DNA of 64,000 bases from Scolanthus callimorphus (taxonomy: Eukaryota > Cnidaria > Anthozoa > Actiniaria > Edwardsiidae), in assembly GCA_033964015.1 (NCBI GenBank), contig CM066913.1, positions 8,798,953 through 8,862,952 on the forward strand, written 5' to 3'. The translations under genes were made by a program, and so were the position numbers. Of the stretch, positions 54,486 through 64,000 are shown piece after piece. Positions within the stretch are counted from its first letter, which is position 1. Each line of letters opens with the position of its first letter. A model generated the notes under the pieces. The model did not search any database. It was not told the DNA's origin and saw nothing but the letters and a program-made list of their open reading frames with translations.

Positions 54486-55123
54486 GGGAGGGGGGGGGGG
54501 GAATCCCATAAGTCATCGGGCAGGGGTGCTCGTCGTATCATTTAGGGGTTAAAATTCTGGTTTCATGTATCTTTTAGGGTATAAGGTGAAAACAGGCCAA
54601 TTTTCCCAGAAAATGGTATCTTTTTAAGGGTGTTTGTAACAACCCAAAATCTTGCTATTTTCTCCAAGGGGTTTATTTGTTCTGTAGACTTGGACTACAT
54701 TGCGTTGTGTTTTTTCCACGTGTCTTTGACACTTCATACGCATGCGCGTAACATACCGGTATATCTAAACCTAGGGGGGAGGGGTTACAATGAAATTGTT
54801 ACAATGAAATTGTCAACTTATACATACTGGTATATCTAAACCTAGGGGGGAGGGGTTACAATGAAATTGTCAACTTATACATATCACATGTTCACGGCAA
54901 AAATGTGAGACGCTAGTGCTGGTACTCCGTAGGATGTATTCCCAACTGTTGTTTCTTGCCCGATTGAGGCTGGAATTTGAGAGCCATGTTGAAAGTGGTA
55001 TCTTTTTAAGGGGTTAAAATTTTGGTTGACCACACCTAGATTTGTATCTTTTAGGGTTGAAATTTTATTTTCCCAACGAGCACCCCCACCCGACGACATA
55101 TGGGAGTCCACCCCCCCCCCCCC
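54486..55123. mobile_element. Inverted-repeat element with G-run ends
   Basis: A G-run, then AATCCCATAAGTCATCGGGC, AGGGGTGCTCGT on the left mirrors ACGAGCACCCCCACCCGACG, ACATATGGGAGTCC and a C-run on the right. Subterminal GTATCTTTTAGGGT and TTTAGGGGTTAAAATT occur on both sides. An inner direct duplication of TATCTAAACCTAGGGGGGAG, GGGTTACAATGAAATTGT lies at about 54761 and 54832. Confidence 0.75.
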
Positions 55124-55247
55124 CACGGCACAAGTGCTCTAATGCTTTTAGGATATAGCGGGGGCGAGAACCATTACTTTATTGGTGAAATAGACCATAG
55201 ATTTGGACCAATCAGAGTGCGTGTTATACCATAGCTGTATTATAATA
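55124..55247. other. Spacer with palindromic traces
   Basis: GACCAATCAGAGTGCG here and GCATTCTGATTGGTT at about 55289 are inverted. No gene is seen. Confidence 0.4.
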
Positions 55248-56272
55248 TTTATTAGAAAATAACACCTATGTTGTATTGTGAATGTGCGCATTCTGATTGG
55301 TTAAAAAGTGTGTTTGTAAGAGACCTGAGAAACACAATTGTCACGCAACGCTGTCGCGCGTGTGTATGTTATTTTCTAAAAGCAATAAAAATACTTTCTG
55401 CGTGCTCTCTGGTTTCTTAGGGCCTGTTTACATGAGGGAGGGTGCCCCTGGGGGATAGGGGCACCCTACCTATAAGAGTTTCCCTTCCTATTGTATTATA
55501 CGGTTCGTTGTACATGCGAGATAGGGTGCCCCTAGGGGGAGGGTTTCCCTATCTAGAGGGTAGGGAAACCCTACCTAGTAGGGACAAGTTTTGTTTACAT
55601 AAGCCCATGTAAAACCAAACAGGAGGGTCAGTCCTAGGGGCTAGGGCTATGTTTTGTTATGATAACCGCTAGTCACGTGGATAGAAGGCACGGATTTCGA
55701 GTTTCAAAATGTTGGCTTCAAGCTATAAACCTGGCGAGTTTTTTCGCAAGCATCAACTACTTGTCTTGGTGAATCTCGCAGTCGAGCTACAGCAATTGTC
55801 GTATTGATTTGCCATTTGAATTCCCATCAATTCAAGCCGCCGTTTCTCGAGAATGAGATACGTTAATAACAATCCACATAACTGAAAAGCGGCCACAAGA
55901 GAAGAGAGATACATTAGAATTGCGATATCGCAGCAGCGATTTCTTGGCGGTCCGCCATGTTTACTAGCACTGCGAGCTTGGTGACCGCTCCATCTATTGT
56001 TTGCCCTTGCCCCTACCAGGGAGGGCGCCCCTACCTAGCGAAAACTTGTCATGTAGAACGACGGTATCCTCAACCCTATTAGCTAGGGTGCCCCTATCCC
56101 CTAGGGGCGCCCTCTTGGCCCTTACAAACACTCGGGGAATGTTGGCCGAACTGATAAAACTTGAATAACACTCGCCTTCTGCTCGTGTCTTTCAAGTTTT
56201 GATCAGTTCTCCCAACATCCTCCTCGTGTTTGTAAGAAAGCAGAGAGCACGCGGAAAGTACTTTTATTGCTT
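55248..56272. mobile_element. Nest of foldback elements
   Basis: At least three layers are visible. TTAGAAAATAACA at 55251 pairs with TGTTATTTTCTAA at about 55366. GCAATAAAAATACTTTCTGC, GTGCTCTCTGGTTTCTTA at 55382 pairs with TAAGAAAGCAGAGAGCACGC, GGAAAGTACTTTTATTGC ending about 56271. Between them, GGGCC … GGATAGGGGCACCCTA at 55420 pairs with TAGGGTGCCCCTATCC … GGCCC ending about 56121. The innermost segment contains minus-strand MADRQEIAAAISQF then a stop (55953-55909) and plus-strand MLASSYKPGEFFRKH running to a GTGAAT donor-like site (55709-55770), possibly captured coding fragments. No transposase is recognised. Confidence 0.7.
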
Positions 56273-56297
56273 AAGTACAATTACTCAAGTGATTATA

Positions 56298-56551
56298 GAG
56301 CGGATTTCACATGACTGTCAACACTTGTTATGTAATTGCGATTGCTTTGCGTTCTCATTGGCTACTCGTTTTTCTCATCCAATCAAATTCTGTAGTAAAT
56401 ACAATTGTGCAATTACTTAGTAATTGGTTCGGTTTGCAATTGGCTGAGAAAAAAGCCATTTAGGAGCAAGTCGTGATTTCTCTCGATTCTGATTGGCTAG
56501 TGATTGCTCAATTGCAATTGTTTTCACGACAGTCATGTGAAAACCGCTCTA
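56298..56551. mobile_element. MITE with TAGAGCGG(A/T)TTTCACATGA ends
   Basis: TAGAGCGGATTTCACATGAC, TGTC on the left mirrors GACAGTCATGTG, AAAACCGCTCTAA on the right. AATTGCGATTGCTTTG and CAATTGCAATTG words, plus inverted CTCATTGGCTA and TGATTGGCTAG, lie inside. It is 254 bp and non-coding. Confidence 0.8.
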
Positions 56552-56937
56552 AGAATTTCCGCGCGTTGATTAGTCGAGAGGTTTGTTTTCTCTCGCTATA
56601 ATCACCTACACCGGTGATTATAACATTGAAAGGATTGGGAGTGCGGGCGCGAATTTTGTTATGATCGTGAAAAAATTCCAAAAAACAAGACTTTTTTGTC
56701 TAAAATCCTGATGAATTATGATTGAATAATCTCTCTAGTCTAAAGGAATCAACGTGTCGGCGACCTCCCGATCCCAACGCATAATTTCCATACGAAATAC
56801 TTTGCTAAAATGGTAGATATCATCAAAATTTGTTAGTTAAATATCTTAACTGAGAAGTATATACTTCTTACCCAAAAGAAGTTGATATTCCGGGCACAAT
56901 CTTCAGCTTTTGACGCGCAAACTTCTTGCTTTACCCA

Positions 56938-58560
56938 GCTTTACCCACTTGCCATTAGAAACAGCGCGTCTCCCAAACAAAATGGCCGACAAAATGACCG
57001 AAAAGGACTGGAAACCATCGACAACTCTATCATAGGGATTCCTGTGTGTTTTATATGCACAGTTGAATTTTCACGGATTTTCAAATGCTAGTGTAGCCGC
57101 TAGCTTTTCGCCATGGAATATAAATACAAAGTACAAATTAAGGAGAGTACAAGTTTTTATACTTTTAAAACACGCCTTTAACAACAACAACACTGCTTCA
57201 GACGATGACTCCAACAAAACGAAACGCGTTTTTCAGAAATGTTTTAACTCGCTCGCGTCGCGTCAAAAATGGTCGGATATTTTTTAGCTCTGGATATGTT
57301 AAACCTCGACTATTGGTGCTTTTAACTATTCGTTCGAATTTATTTTTAAGAGCCGTATTTGCTTATGCGAGCCGATATTGTAACAGTGGTACTTTTACAA
57401 AAGTCCCTCCTGTGCGAAAAATCTTCGCGCGTTTTTTTCTGAAACTTCTGATTTGGGGTCATTCGACCTTCGTTTTCTTGTCATTCAAATTGTACGAGCG
57501 AAAATTACAGTACAAGATAGGGCCCAAAAATGACTATGAAAGTGGAGCAATATCAATGTGCCCTTATAGTACCTTCGAAATTAATCCATTTTGTACGATT
57601 TATAACCATTATAACTTTGGGACACACACATTCCTCATCCTCGGAGACCCAGGGAATTTTGAGGAAAAATTCCCTGGGTCTCCGAGGATGCACATTCCTT
57701 TCCACATTTCAGAAACATTTTTCTAACACATGATTTGTTTTTCTTTGACTTTTCAAGATTGAGGAAATATCTCGAATTTTTTTCACCGTGTTCTAACCGT
57801 TCTAAACCACTTTACACGATAGCGAATAATTGAGCCTCTCGTTAAATATTTCGTATTCCTTTTCGTGTTCAGACCTTAAAAATGTAATTCCTCCTGGAGA
57901 GTGCTCCAGACGGTGAATTAGACAAGTTTTCCTCTATTCTTTTTAAATCCGATTCAAGTTTCCCGATTTTATTCCTATGATCGCGTGTGTTTGCTGTATT
58001 GAATGCTATGTTGACGAATTTTATACTTCATGTAGTCCCAAGTTATTCTGTGCTTGATGTTATGGACGTTAAATAGATAAATGCAAATACATAAACTAAA
58101 ATCCGTTGTTGTCATTCTTCCGTAGTCTGCAAATGTCAGCAGGCGTTCCTCTGTAAAGTAATCAGTATAAAACACACAGGAATCCTCATGATTTAAAGGG
58201 GCTCTCGCACGCTTGCGGGCCGCTTCTCTTGACAAGAAAATAGCTCAAATCGCAATCCAATTCCATCCTCTTAATAACAAGTCAAAACAACCTAGAATTG
58301 CATTTGTATAACACTTGAAAGGTTTTTCTATTAATCTGGAGGATTATTTTGATTACTACGGGCAATTGTACATGTGTTTTTATGGTTACAATTTTACTTA
58401 TTTTATGTCCACGGTGAACGAATATTAAGCATGCGAGTGCCCCTTTAACCTCATGATAGTGTTGTCGATGGTTTCCAGTCCTTTTCGGTCATTTTGTCGG
58501 CCATTTTGTTTGGGAGACGCGCTGTTTCTAATGGCAAGTGCTTTACCCATCGCTTTATCT
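56938..58560. repeat. Inverted duplication enclosing a repeat-derived segment
   Basis: 56940-57035 (CCATTAGAAACAGCGCGTCT, CCCAAACAAAATGGCCGAC, GGAAACCATCGACAAC) recurs in inverse at 58455-58545. The adjoining GGATTCCTGTGTGTTTTATA at 57036 has its inverse near 58168 (AAAACACACAGGAATCC), so the two arms are rearranged. The 173-codon plus-strand frame at 57205-57726 between them has no recognisable domain. It includes a hairpin at about 57637-57683 (CCTCGGAGACCCAGGGAATT with AATTCCCTGGGTCTCCGAGG). Confidence 0.7.
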
Positions 58561-59755
58561 CTGTGTTGCATAACACCACAGGTATCCCAAGGGCACTGAT
58601 AAAATGTCAAAAAAGCATCACGGGTAATTTATTCTTGCACTGCATTATGGGAAGAATATTCAAGAGCGGGAAAGTCGAAACGGTAAGTGACACAGAAACT
58701 TTAACTGAGAGTTTGTTGTTCCAAATAAGCGAATTATTTGACTGATTTACGAGAGTAGAGTTAGATTATTACAACAAGAAACATAAATGCTTCATTGGTA
58801 TTCTGGAATAATAATAATTCCGCATAACTTGATTTGAAGGCGGACAACGATCTGGAGCAACAAATATGGCGGCGGTTTCGCGACAGCTTAGATCGAAAAC
58901 GAAGGTAACATGAAAGAATTCGATACGAAAACGTAAATGGTGGTAATTAACCATAGTCCATCCTCGCAGATAGTACATTACAGTTACTTTTTAAGTATGT
59001 CTCTATGCTATGTGTGAAATCTATTAGCACAATTTTTGTTGTTTGCTGCATAGGGAATGTAAAGCACTGAAATGTAAAGCACTGAAATGTAAAGCATTGA
59101 AACTACGGTGTAATGGTATATCTATATTTATTTTTTATTTATTTTTTATGTTTTGTGGAGCTGGTAAATTGACTATGTGTTGCTTGTACACCAACCTGAT
59201 TGAAAAGTTCTTTAAACACACACCATCTTTTCACATGCACTACAAAAAATGACATGTTTTATTAAGAATACTTCTGGGAGCGTATCATCAACACTCCAAA
59301 ACAGAAAAAGAAAATGCAGCAAGATAAATGCAGCTTCAAAACATTGGGTAGAGCAAGGCGCAAAATATAGAAATCTGACAAGTTTACAGAGTAGCAATTG
59401 GATATTTTTAGGGCTTTGAAATTACAGCCAAAACTTTTGTATTGCAACCAGTGTTTTCAAAACATTGATTTGTTTTGTGGTTGCTTTTCTGCCACTCAAA
59501 CCTTCTGATTGAATTAGATCATAGCTCCGTCTCACCTAGTAAAGTCAACTGGCTGACTGCAAGACGTCAAGCTGTGACACCGCAATTGAAGTGAGAGCTT
59601 TAGAATGTATTCTGGGCTTAAAATAGAATTGTAGGTCATAATCATGGAAAGGGACCCAGTATGGAGATGCATTCTGTTCCAAATCTTCTCTAATTGAACT
59701 GTTTTTGGTTTGTTCCAGGGAAAAGAAAGGATTGTCATTGGAAGGTCTGTCTTTA
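58561..59755. other. Possible 5' region of the CENP-C-like gene
   Basis: Two short ATG-led segments end at donors: MGRIFKSGKVET then GTAAGT (58647-58682), and MAAVSRQLRSKTK then GTAACA (58866-58904). Neither joins the 62118 exon in the annotated frame without a further exon. A 15-bp unit (GTAAAGCACTGAAAT) is repeated three times at 59057-59101. A half-copy of the 33658 MITE family is at about 59425. Confidence 0.35.
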
Positions 59756-61019
59756 TGCACTAGTCAATTGAAACCCCCACCCCTAGGGACCCGGGGAAGG
59801 GTGGGGGATTTGATTTTACCCCTGAACAAAAGCCGTGGGGAGTGGGGACAAATGTCCCCACTCCCTCGGGATGAAATTCAAGTCAAACGCCCCACCCCTT
59901 GGGGCCACCGAAATCTCCCTTTATTTTTCAAAGCTTCGTTGAACCATGCAATGCAAGCGTCAAAGAGAGAGCACACCTTTCTATGATGATCAAAGGGGAG
60001 TGTGCCTCGCCAGTGTGGAGTCCTACCTGACATGAGGGACTTAACAAACTTGAGCAACTACAGAAGAAATCGGGTGATTCCAATGAATTGCATCGTAGAA
60101 CATGTAGATTTGCATGGCCAAAATCAAAGTGAAAGATTGATCAAAATGTTTTATTTGAGAGCAGATAAACATGCCAATATCATTATAACTAATCCATGAT
60201 GTAATAAAATGTGGCCTCATATGCTAATAACTGGGTACTGTACATTGTAAATTTGCAAACACTGTAAAGCCATGGCTTAACTAGGACACATGTAGCGTGT
60301 AACATTGTAGCCGGACACATGTTTCCTTCATGTTTCCTGGTTTAGCCGCACAACAAAATTTGTAGCTGGGACACAAAGAAATGTTTCTTCGCAAGACAAG
60401 AAACATTTCATGTGTCTGAGAAACATGCATGTAATGCATACTAGTTTAGCCACTTGGGGAAACATGCAGGACACATGTGTTGCACGCTATATGTGTCCTA
60501 GTTTAGCCGTAGCTAAATGGTGCGATGTCAGCTGCGATTTAAGCTGCGTTTTTTGCTGCAATCGTCAACGTCATATATCGTGGTGGAGTGAACGGCCGGC
60601 GATTTGTCCTACGATATTTGTCAGTTTGTTGGCGATCTAAAGAAATCGCACCCGCATCGTATTGGAATTTGAACATGTTCAAAACACCTGCGACGTCGCG
60701 GTGACATTGCAAGTGAAATCTCCATAAGATCGCCGACACACACCGTGTGATATGACATCGGGATTGCCACAGAAATCGCAGCTGAAACCACACCATGTGA
60801 ACAGGCCTTAACGCTTTGGTGAGGACGACGCTAACAACCGCTTTATTTTATTTTCTCACTTGTCCCCACTCCCACTGAGTGGGGACAGGTCCCAGAGTCA
60901 AAACCAGTCAAGTCCACCACCCCCTCGGGACAGACTCTCGTTCTAAAAGCTATGAACCCCAACAATAACCCCACCCTTTCCCGGGTCCCTAGGGGTGGGG
61001 GTTTCAATTGACTAGTGCA
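59756..61019. mobile_element. 1.26-kb TIR element containing two further inverted-repeat elements
   Basis: The outer ends are TGCACTAGTCAATTGAAACC, CCCACCCCTAGGGACCCGGG (from 59756) and their mirror CCCGGGTCCCTAGGGGTGGG, GGTTTCAATTGACTAGTGCA (to 61019). Subterminal GTGGGGACAAATGTCCCCAC and CCCCACTCCCACTGAGTGGG are themselves palindromic. An inner element spans 60272-60515 (GGCTTAACTAGGACACATGT against ATGTGTCCTAGTTTAGCC). A third spans about 60518-60805 (AAATGGTGCGATGTCAGCTG against CAGCTGAAACCACACCATGT). No transposase is present. Confidence 0.8.
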
Positions 61020-62117
61020 TTAATCTAATTTTAATATAGGGTATATAGCCTTTTCAAGAAACATTGTCGGTGCCCAAGAGAAAAGACCAAAGAGTAGACT
61101 GAAAGTGATCATGGGACTGTGAGGTGATTTGTTTAGAGCAATAAGTGGGCACGAACAGTGAATATATTTTTTGCAAATATTGAAAATTTGTTTCCCTGAT
61201 TTTTACTTTTGATAAGCAGATTTTGATTTTCCCCGCTACCAAGAAATGTGTTTGAGAAAAAAAAAGCTTGTTTCCAAATGCGTGCTCTAATTATTTCTCC
61301 AACCCAAATTCATGTTGGCACGTGCTTAAAGAGCCTTAATGTTTCTGCTCTGACGCGTGCTTAGAGAACCTTTACCTCAGAGGATTCAAAATATTTCCCT
61401 ACAGTTCTCTCAACAGTTCTCTCGTGTAGAAAGCCCCGAAAAAAGACGAAGCGATATCGTTCGCCAACGAACGTCTTCACTGTACTCGTGTCTGGAACTG
61501 TATTAAAGCAATTTGCACGCGGTTTCAGACGTCTAATTTCCCAGCCTAATTACTATATTGTTTAATAGTGGATGCGCGCTGAAATGCAAGGGGATAGTAT
61601 ATAAAAAACGCAATGTTGTGTGTGAATTTATATTTCTCTACTAGGACGAGAAAACTGAGTTAAATTAAACAATGAAGACACTATATAAACAAGTTTTCAA
61701 AAGGTTTTTCGTTCTACCCGGCTGCTATTGTTTTATTTATCGCTATTCTTTCTTTACCCAGAGCGCCTTTCGGTCTTCTCTTTGGTCTTTTCTCTTGGCA
61801 TCGACACCGTTTCTTGAAAACGCTATATACTATAGTTTTGACGATCTCATTACTGTAAAGTTGTCTTTATACTGCCCACCTGGTAATTGACAATCCCAGC
61901 TGTAAGCATGTACACTTTCTTTAGAAATGCCTCTGGGTTGTAACACAACTACCGGGATACAGCACATGCATACAATACACAAAATGTAACACAGCTACCA
62001 ACATGCAGCATGCACATTTGATTCATTTTAGCTGGAATCTTCCTTTGATTCTTTGCTTGGCATCTTTTAGTCTTGGTCTTTTTGATTCTGAAGAAATAAC
62101 ATGATATTGCTTTTCAG
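61020..62117. other. Intron or intergenic stretch before the CENP-C-like exons
   Basis: I find no exon. Short open frames here have no domain. The acceptor TTGCTTTTCAG at 62107-62117 opens the next exon. Confidence 0.45.
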
Positions 62118-63771
62118 ACGTACTGGCAAGATCATAAAGATCAAGGCTCACACTCCTGGCAAGGAAATAGATTTTAATGATTACTTCCAAGACTCTGGTA
62201 AATCACATTTTATAGCATATTTTAGTGCTACATGACCTCTCAGCCTTCTGTAATCAAGTTATAATGTGTGCCTCCCCTGTTGAGAACCCCAGTTTCATCT
62301 ACCCACTCTAGAAACTTTTAGCTGTTTCTGTCTACCCTGGAATTCCAGTGAATTTGGTCTCGACTGCCATGGAATTTAAGTGTATCCACCCTGCAATATT
62401 CAATATTTTGTGAATACCCACCCTGGAATTTCAGTCCTGTAGTAGGTTTCCCCCCCCCAAAAAAAAGGGGGGGGGTGAGGGGGTGCAGGTTCTTTCCTGG
62501 AGGTACAATGGTACACCAAGGACATTGCACGTGATTCCAGAAAAAAATCTTAGTGCCCCTTTTCAAAGGCATTTTGGGTCATTATCTGTCAACTTATTTT
62601 GGTGTGTCTAGTTTTATGGGAAAACTTGGTCTTTTGGTGTGTGTCTCAATGTAGTTGATTGTGTCATCTCATTGTACATTCACTGTTAGTCTGAGCATAA
62701 GGAAGATGAAAGTTAGTTTCTGTCAAATACTATTATTCTTGTACATATCTGAACAACAATTATTTTCCTAAAATATAGAATGCTCCTCACTCGATGAGGA
62801 TGAAGAAGAGAATATACCTCCACCTCAAAAATCACTGCCCAATGTGGAACAAACCATGGCCAAACCTCAGCAACTCCTACAGCGCCAATTCATTGGCAGG
62901 TACATGTTACAGTATGCAGGGCTAAAAATTAAGAAAAGTTGGCCCAAGAAAAAGGTGCCATCTGTCAGGTGCCTAAAATAAAAAATTCTAGTCACCAAAT
63001 AGTGAAGTTTGGTCACCATCATAGAAATATTGCTGCCACTTTTTCATCAGAATTAATGGCATTGACAGCTAATTTTAAGAAGGGCATAATATTTTGAAGC
63101 CCTCAGACAGGAGGCATAAGTCACATTTTTTTTACTAGGTTTTACTTAAATCTATGGTTGCAATGTCATGCCCTGATGTTGATGATGACTTGAAGAAAAA
63201 TGTTGGTTACATGAATTAAAACAGAGCTGAAAAATACTGCCATGTGGTATTATCTAATCAAAACTGATAAATGTGTTATGGTCATTTTTAAAGCCATGTC
63301 TAATCAATTGAGGGGCTCAATTTTGTATATATATTTTTTGTTTTGCCAATTTAAATATAATGTCTGACAAGTTTTCATATACGTCTGACCAAATAGAGGA
63401 TTGTTTGGATATCAAGTCAAGTAAAAACAATATATTTCCAGCTCTGTGAAGGTAATATTCTCTAGGCGACAACAGGATTTTCCAAAGAAGTCCGTTAATG
63501 TAAATATAAATGTAGTTGCAAATTTACATACTGATTTCCTCCACATATCAATCTTGAATTACATAAATGTAATTTTATTACACCAAATTTTGTAGGCCTA
63601 ATAATTCTGAGTTGTAAAGTTTTTGATGTGATTAGCCTTTAGTTCTGTGTGTATGATTCTCTATTCATTTTCCCCATTGCAGACGTACTGGTGCTCTCAT
63701 TAAGATCAATGCCCGCCTAAACAGTGATGGCCTTGTCAATGTTGATGATTATTTTCTAGACTCAAGTTCAG
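62118..63771 (+). CDS. CENP-C/Mif2-like N-terminal exons with a duplicated motif (partial)
   Basis: CENP-C (yeast Mif2) links CENP-A nucleosomes to the outer kinetochore. Exons 62118-62197, 62779-62899 and 63683-63771 join in phase. Exon one reads RTGKIIKIKAHTPGKEIDFN, DYFQDS. Exon two is an acidic, proline- and glutamine-rich linker (SLDEDEEENIPPPQKSLP) ending LLQRQFIGR. Exon three reads RTGALIKINARLNSDGLVNV, DDYFLDSSS. The pattern (K/R)RTG..IK, then N(V/F)(D)DYF.DS matches the Mif2 N-terminal motif (SRKTGIDV … MENIDDFF), present here twice on similar exons that begin in the same phase. Upstream exons, including the start, and everything after 63771 are missing. The CENP-C call rests on this short motif alone. 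Confidence 0.5.
62310..62570. repeat. GGAATTCCAGGGTGGG repeat family, copy 3 (inverse)
   Basis: CCCTGGAATTCCAG, GCCATGGAATTTAAG, CCACCCTGCAATATTC and CCCACCCTGGAATTTCAG recur in an intron of the CENP-C-like gene, followed by C- and G-runs. The orientation is opposite to copies 1 and 2. Confidence 0.75.
62969..63090. repeat. Interspersed repeat shared with 30636-30721
   Basis: It contains TTCTAGTCACCAAATAGTGA and TTGACAGCTAATTTTAAGAA in the same order as the TTLL7 intron copy. It is followed by GTTGCAATGTCATGCCCTG, which recalls the GTCGTGCCCTG boundary of the repeat at 2690-3014. Confidence 0.7.
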
Positions 63772-64000
63772 GTAAAAAGTAGCAAAGAATATCATGAAAG
63801 ACTTGTTGTCTTTTTTGTGTGAAGTTTATGAAAATGACAGAGCTGGGTCATTGAACATTCTTATTATGCTGATCAGTTTGCACTTTGTTTGCTCAAATGT
63901 GTCAGTAGCCTCTCAGTAGGCTCTCCTCTCCTGAGTCCTGGTGGCATGATGAAGCTAAGGTTGCTCTTCCTGACCTTATTAATCCTTTGTAACTTGTCCC
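63772..64000. other. Intron of the CENP-C-like gene, cut by the window end
   Basis: It starts at the GTAAAA donor after 63771. No further exon is visible before the window ends. Confidence 0.5.

Noticed and set aside
54124..54552. 142-codon plus-strand frame
   Set aside because: It begins antisense to the 5-alpha-reductase and runs into a G-run of a transposon, with no domain.
57205..57726. 173-codon plus-strand frame between inverted arms
   Set aside because: No recognisable domain is present. It includes a palindrome and an unlikely composition, so it is judged repeat-derived.

Overview
The window is animal nuclear DNA. Genes are split by many short GT-AG introns, the encoded families are metazoan, and the sequence between genes is packed with short inverted-repeat elements. 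A secreted gene of a type common in anthozoans, an intronless 7TM receptor with a decayed paralog nearby, and the style of the repeats suggest a cnidarian, most likely a sea anemone or a relative. That placement is inference, not a database match.

Layout. 426-2392 (+) is the large terminal exon of a ZSWIM4/5/6-type protein. 2.4-12.8 kb has no gene I can support. It holds a foldback element (6588-7354), a tandemly amplified tRNA-derived SINE head on the minus strand (7705-8103), and an element whose repeats are arranged A1-interior-B1-A2-B2 (8544-11478), as in Ngaro-type tyrosine-recombinase retrotransposons. POLR2E (RPB5) follows on the minus strand as eight exons from 21619 down to 12814. 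It stands head to head with TTLL7 (+, 26 exons, 22353-33029, 882 residues). A two-exon secreted gene (36374-35000, -) and BTBD19 (42193-38330, -, seven exons, 261 residues) come next.

After 42.2 kb the sequence is mostly transposon-derived. It still contains an intronless 7TM receptor (46764-45820, -), a decayed relative of it (49825-49365, -), an intronless steroid 5-alpha-reductase (54244-53445, -), and at the right edge exons of a CENP-C/Mif2-like protein (+, from 62118) whose N-terminal motif is duplicated on two exons.

The genes are unrelated housekeeping and signalling functions and form no pathway. The only regulatory pairing I see is the POLR2E/TTLL7 divergent promoter, 733 bp between start codons. 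The most notable observations are the split-direct-repeat element, the SINE-head array, a TTLL7 minisatellite that copies an exon end with its 5' splice site, the doubled CENP-C motif, and single-base homopolymer losses that break the frame of POLR2E and the 5-alpha-reductase.
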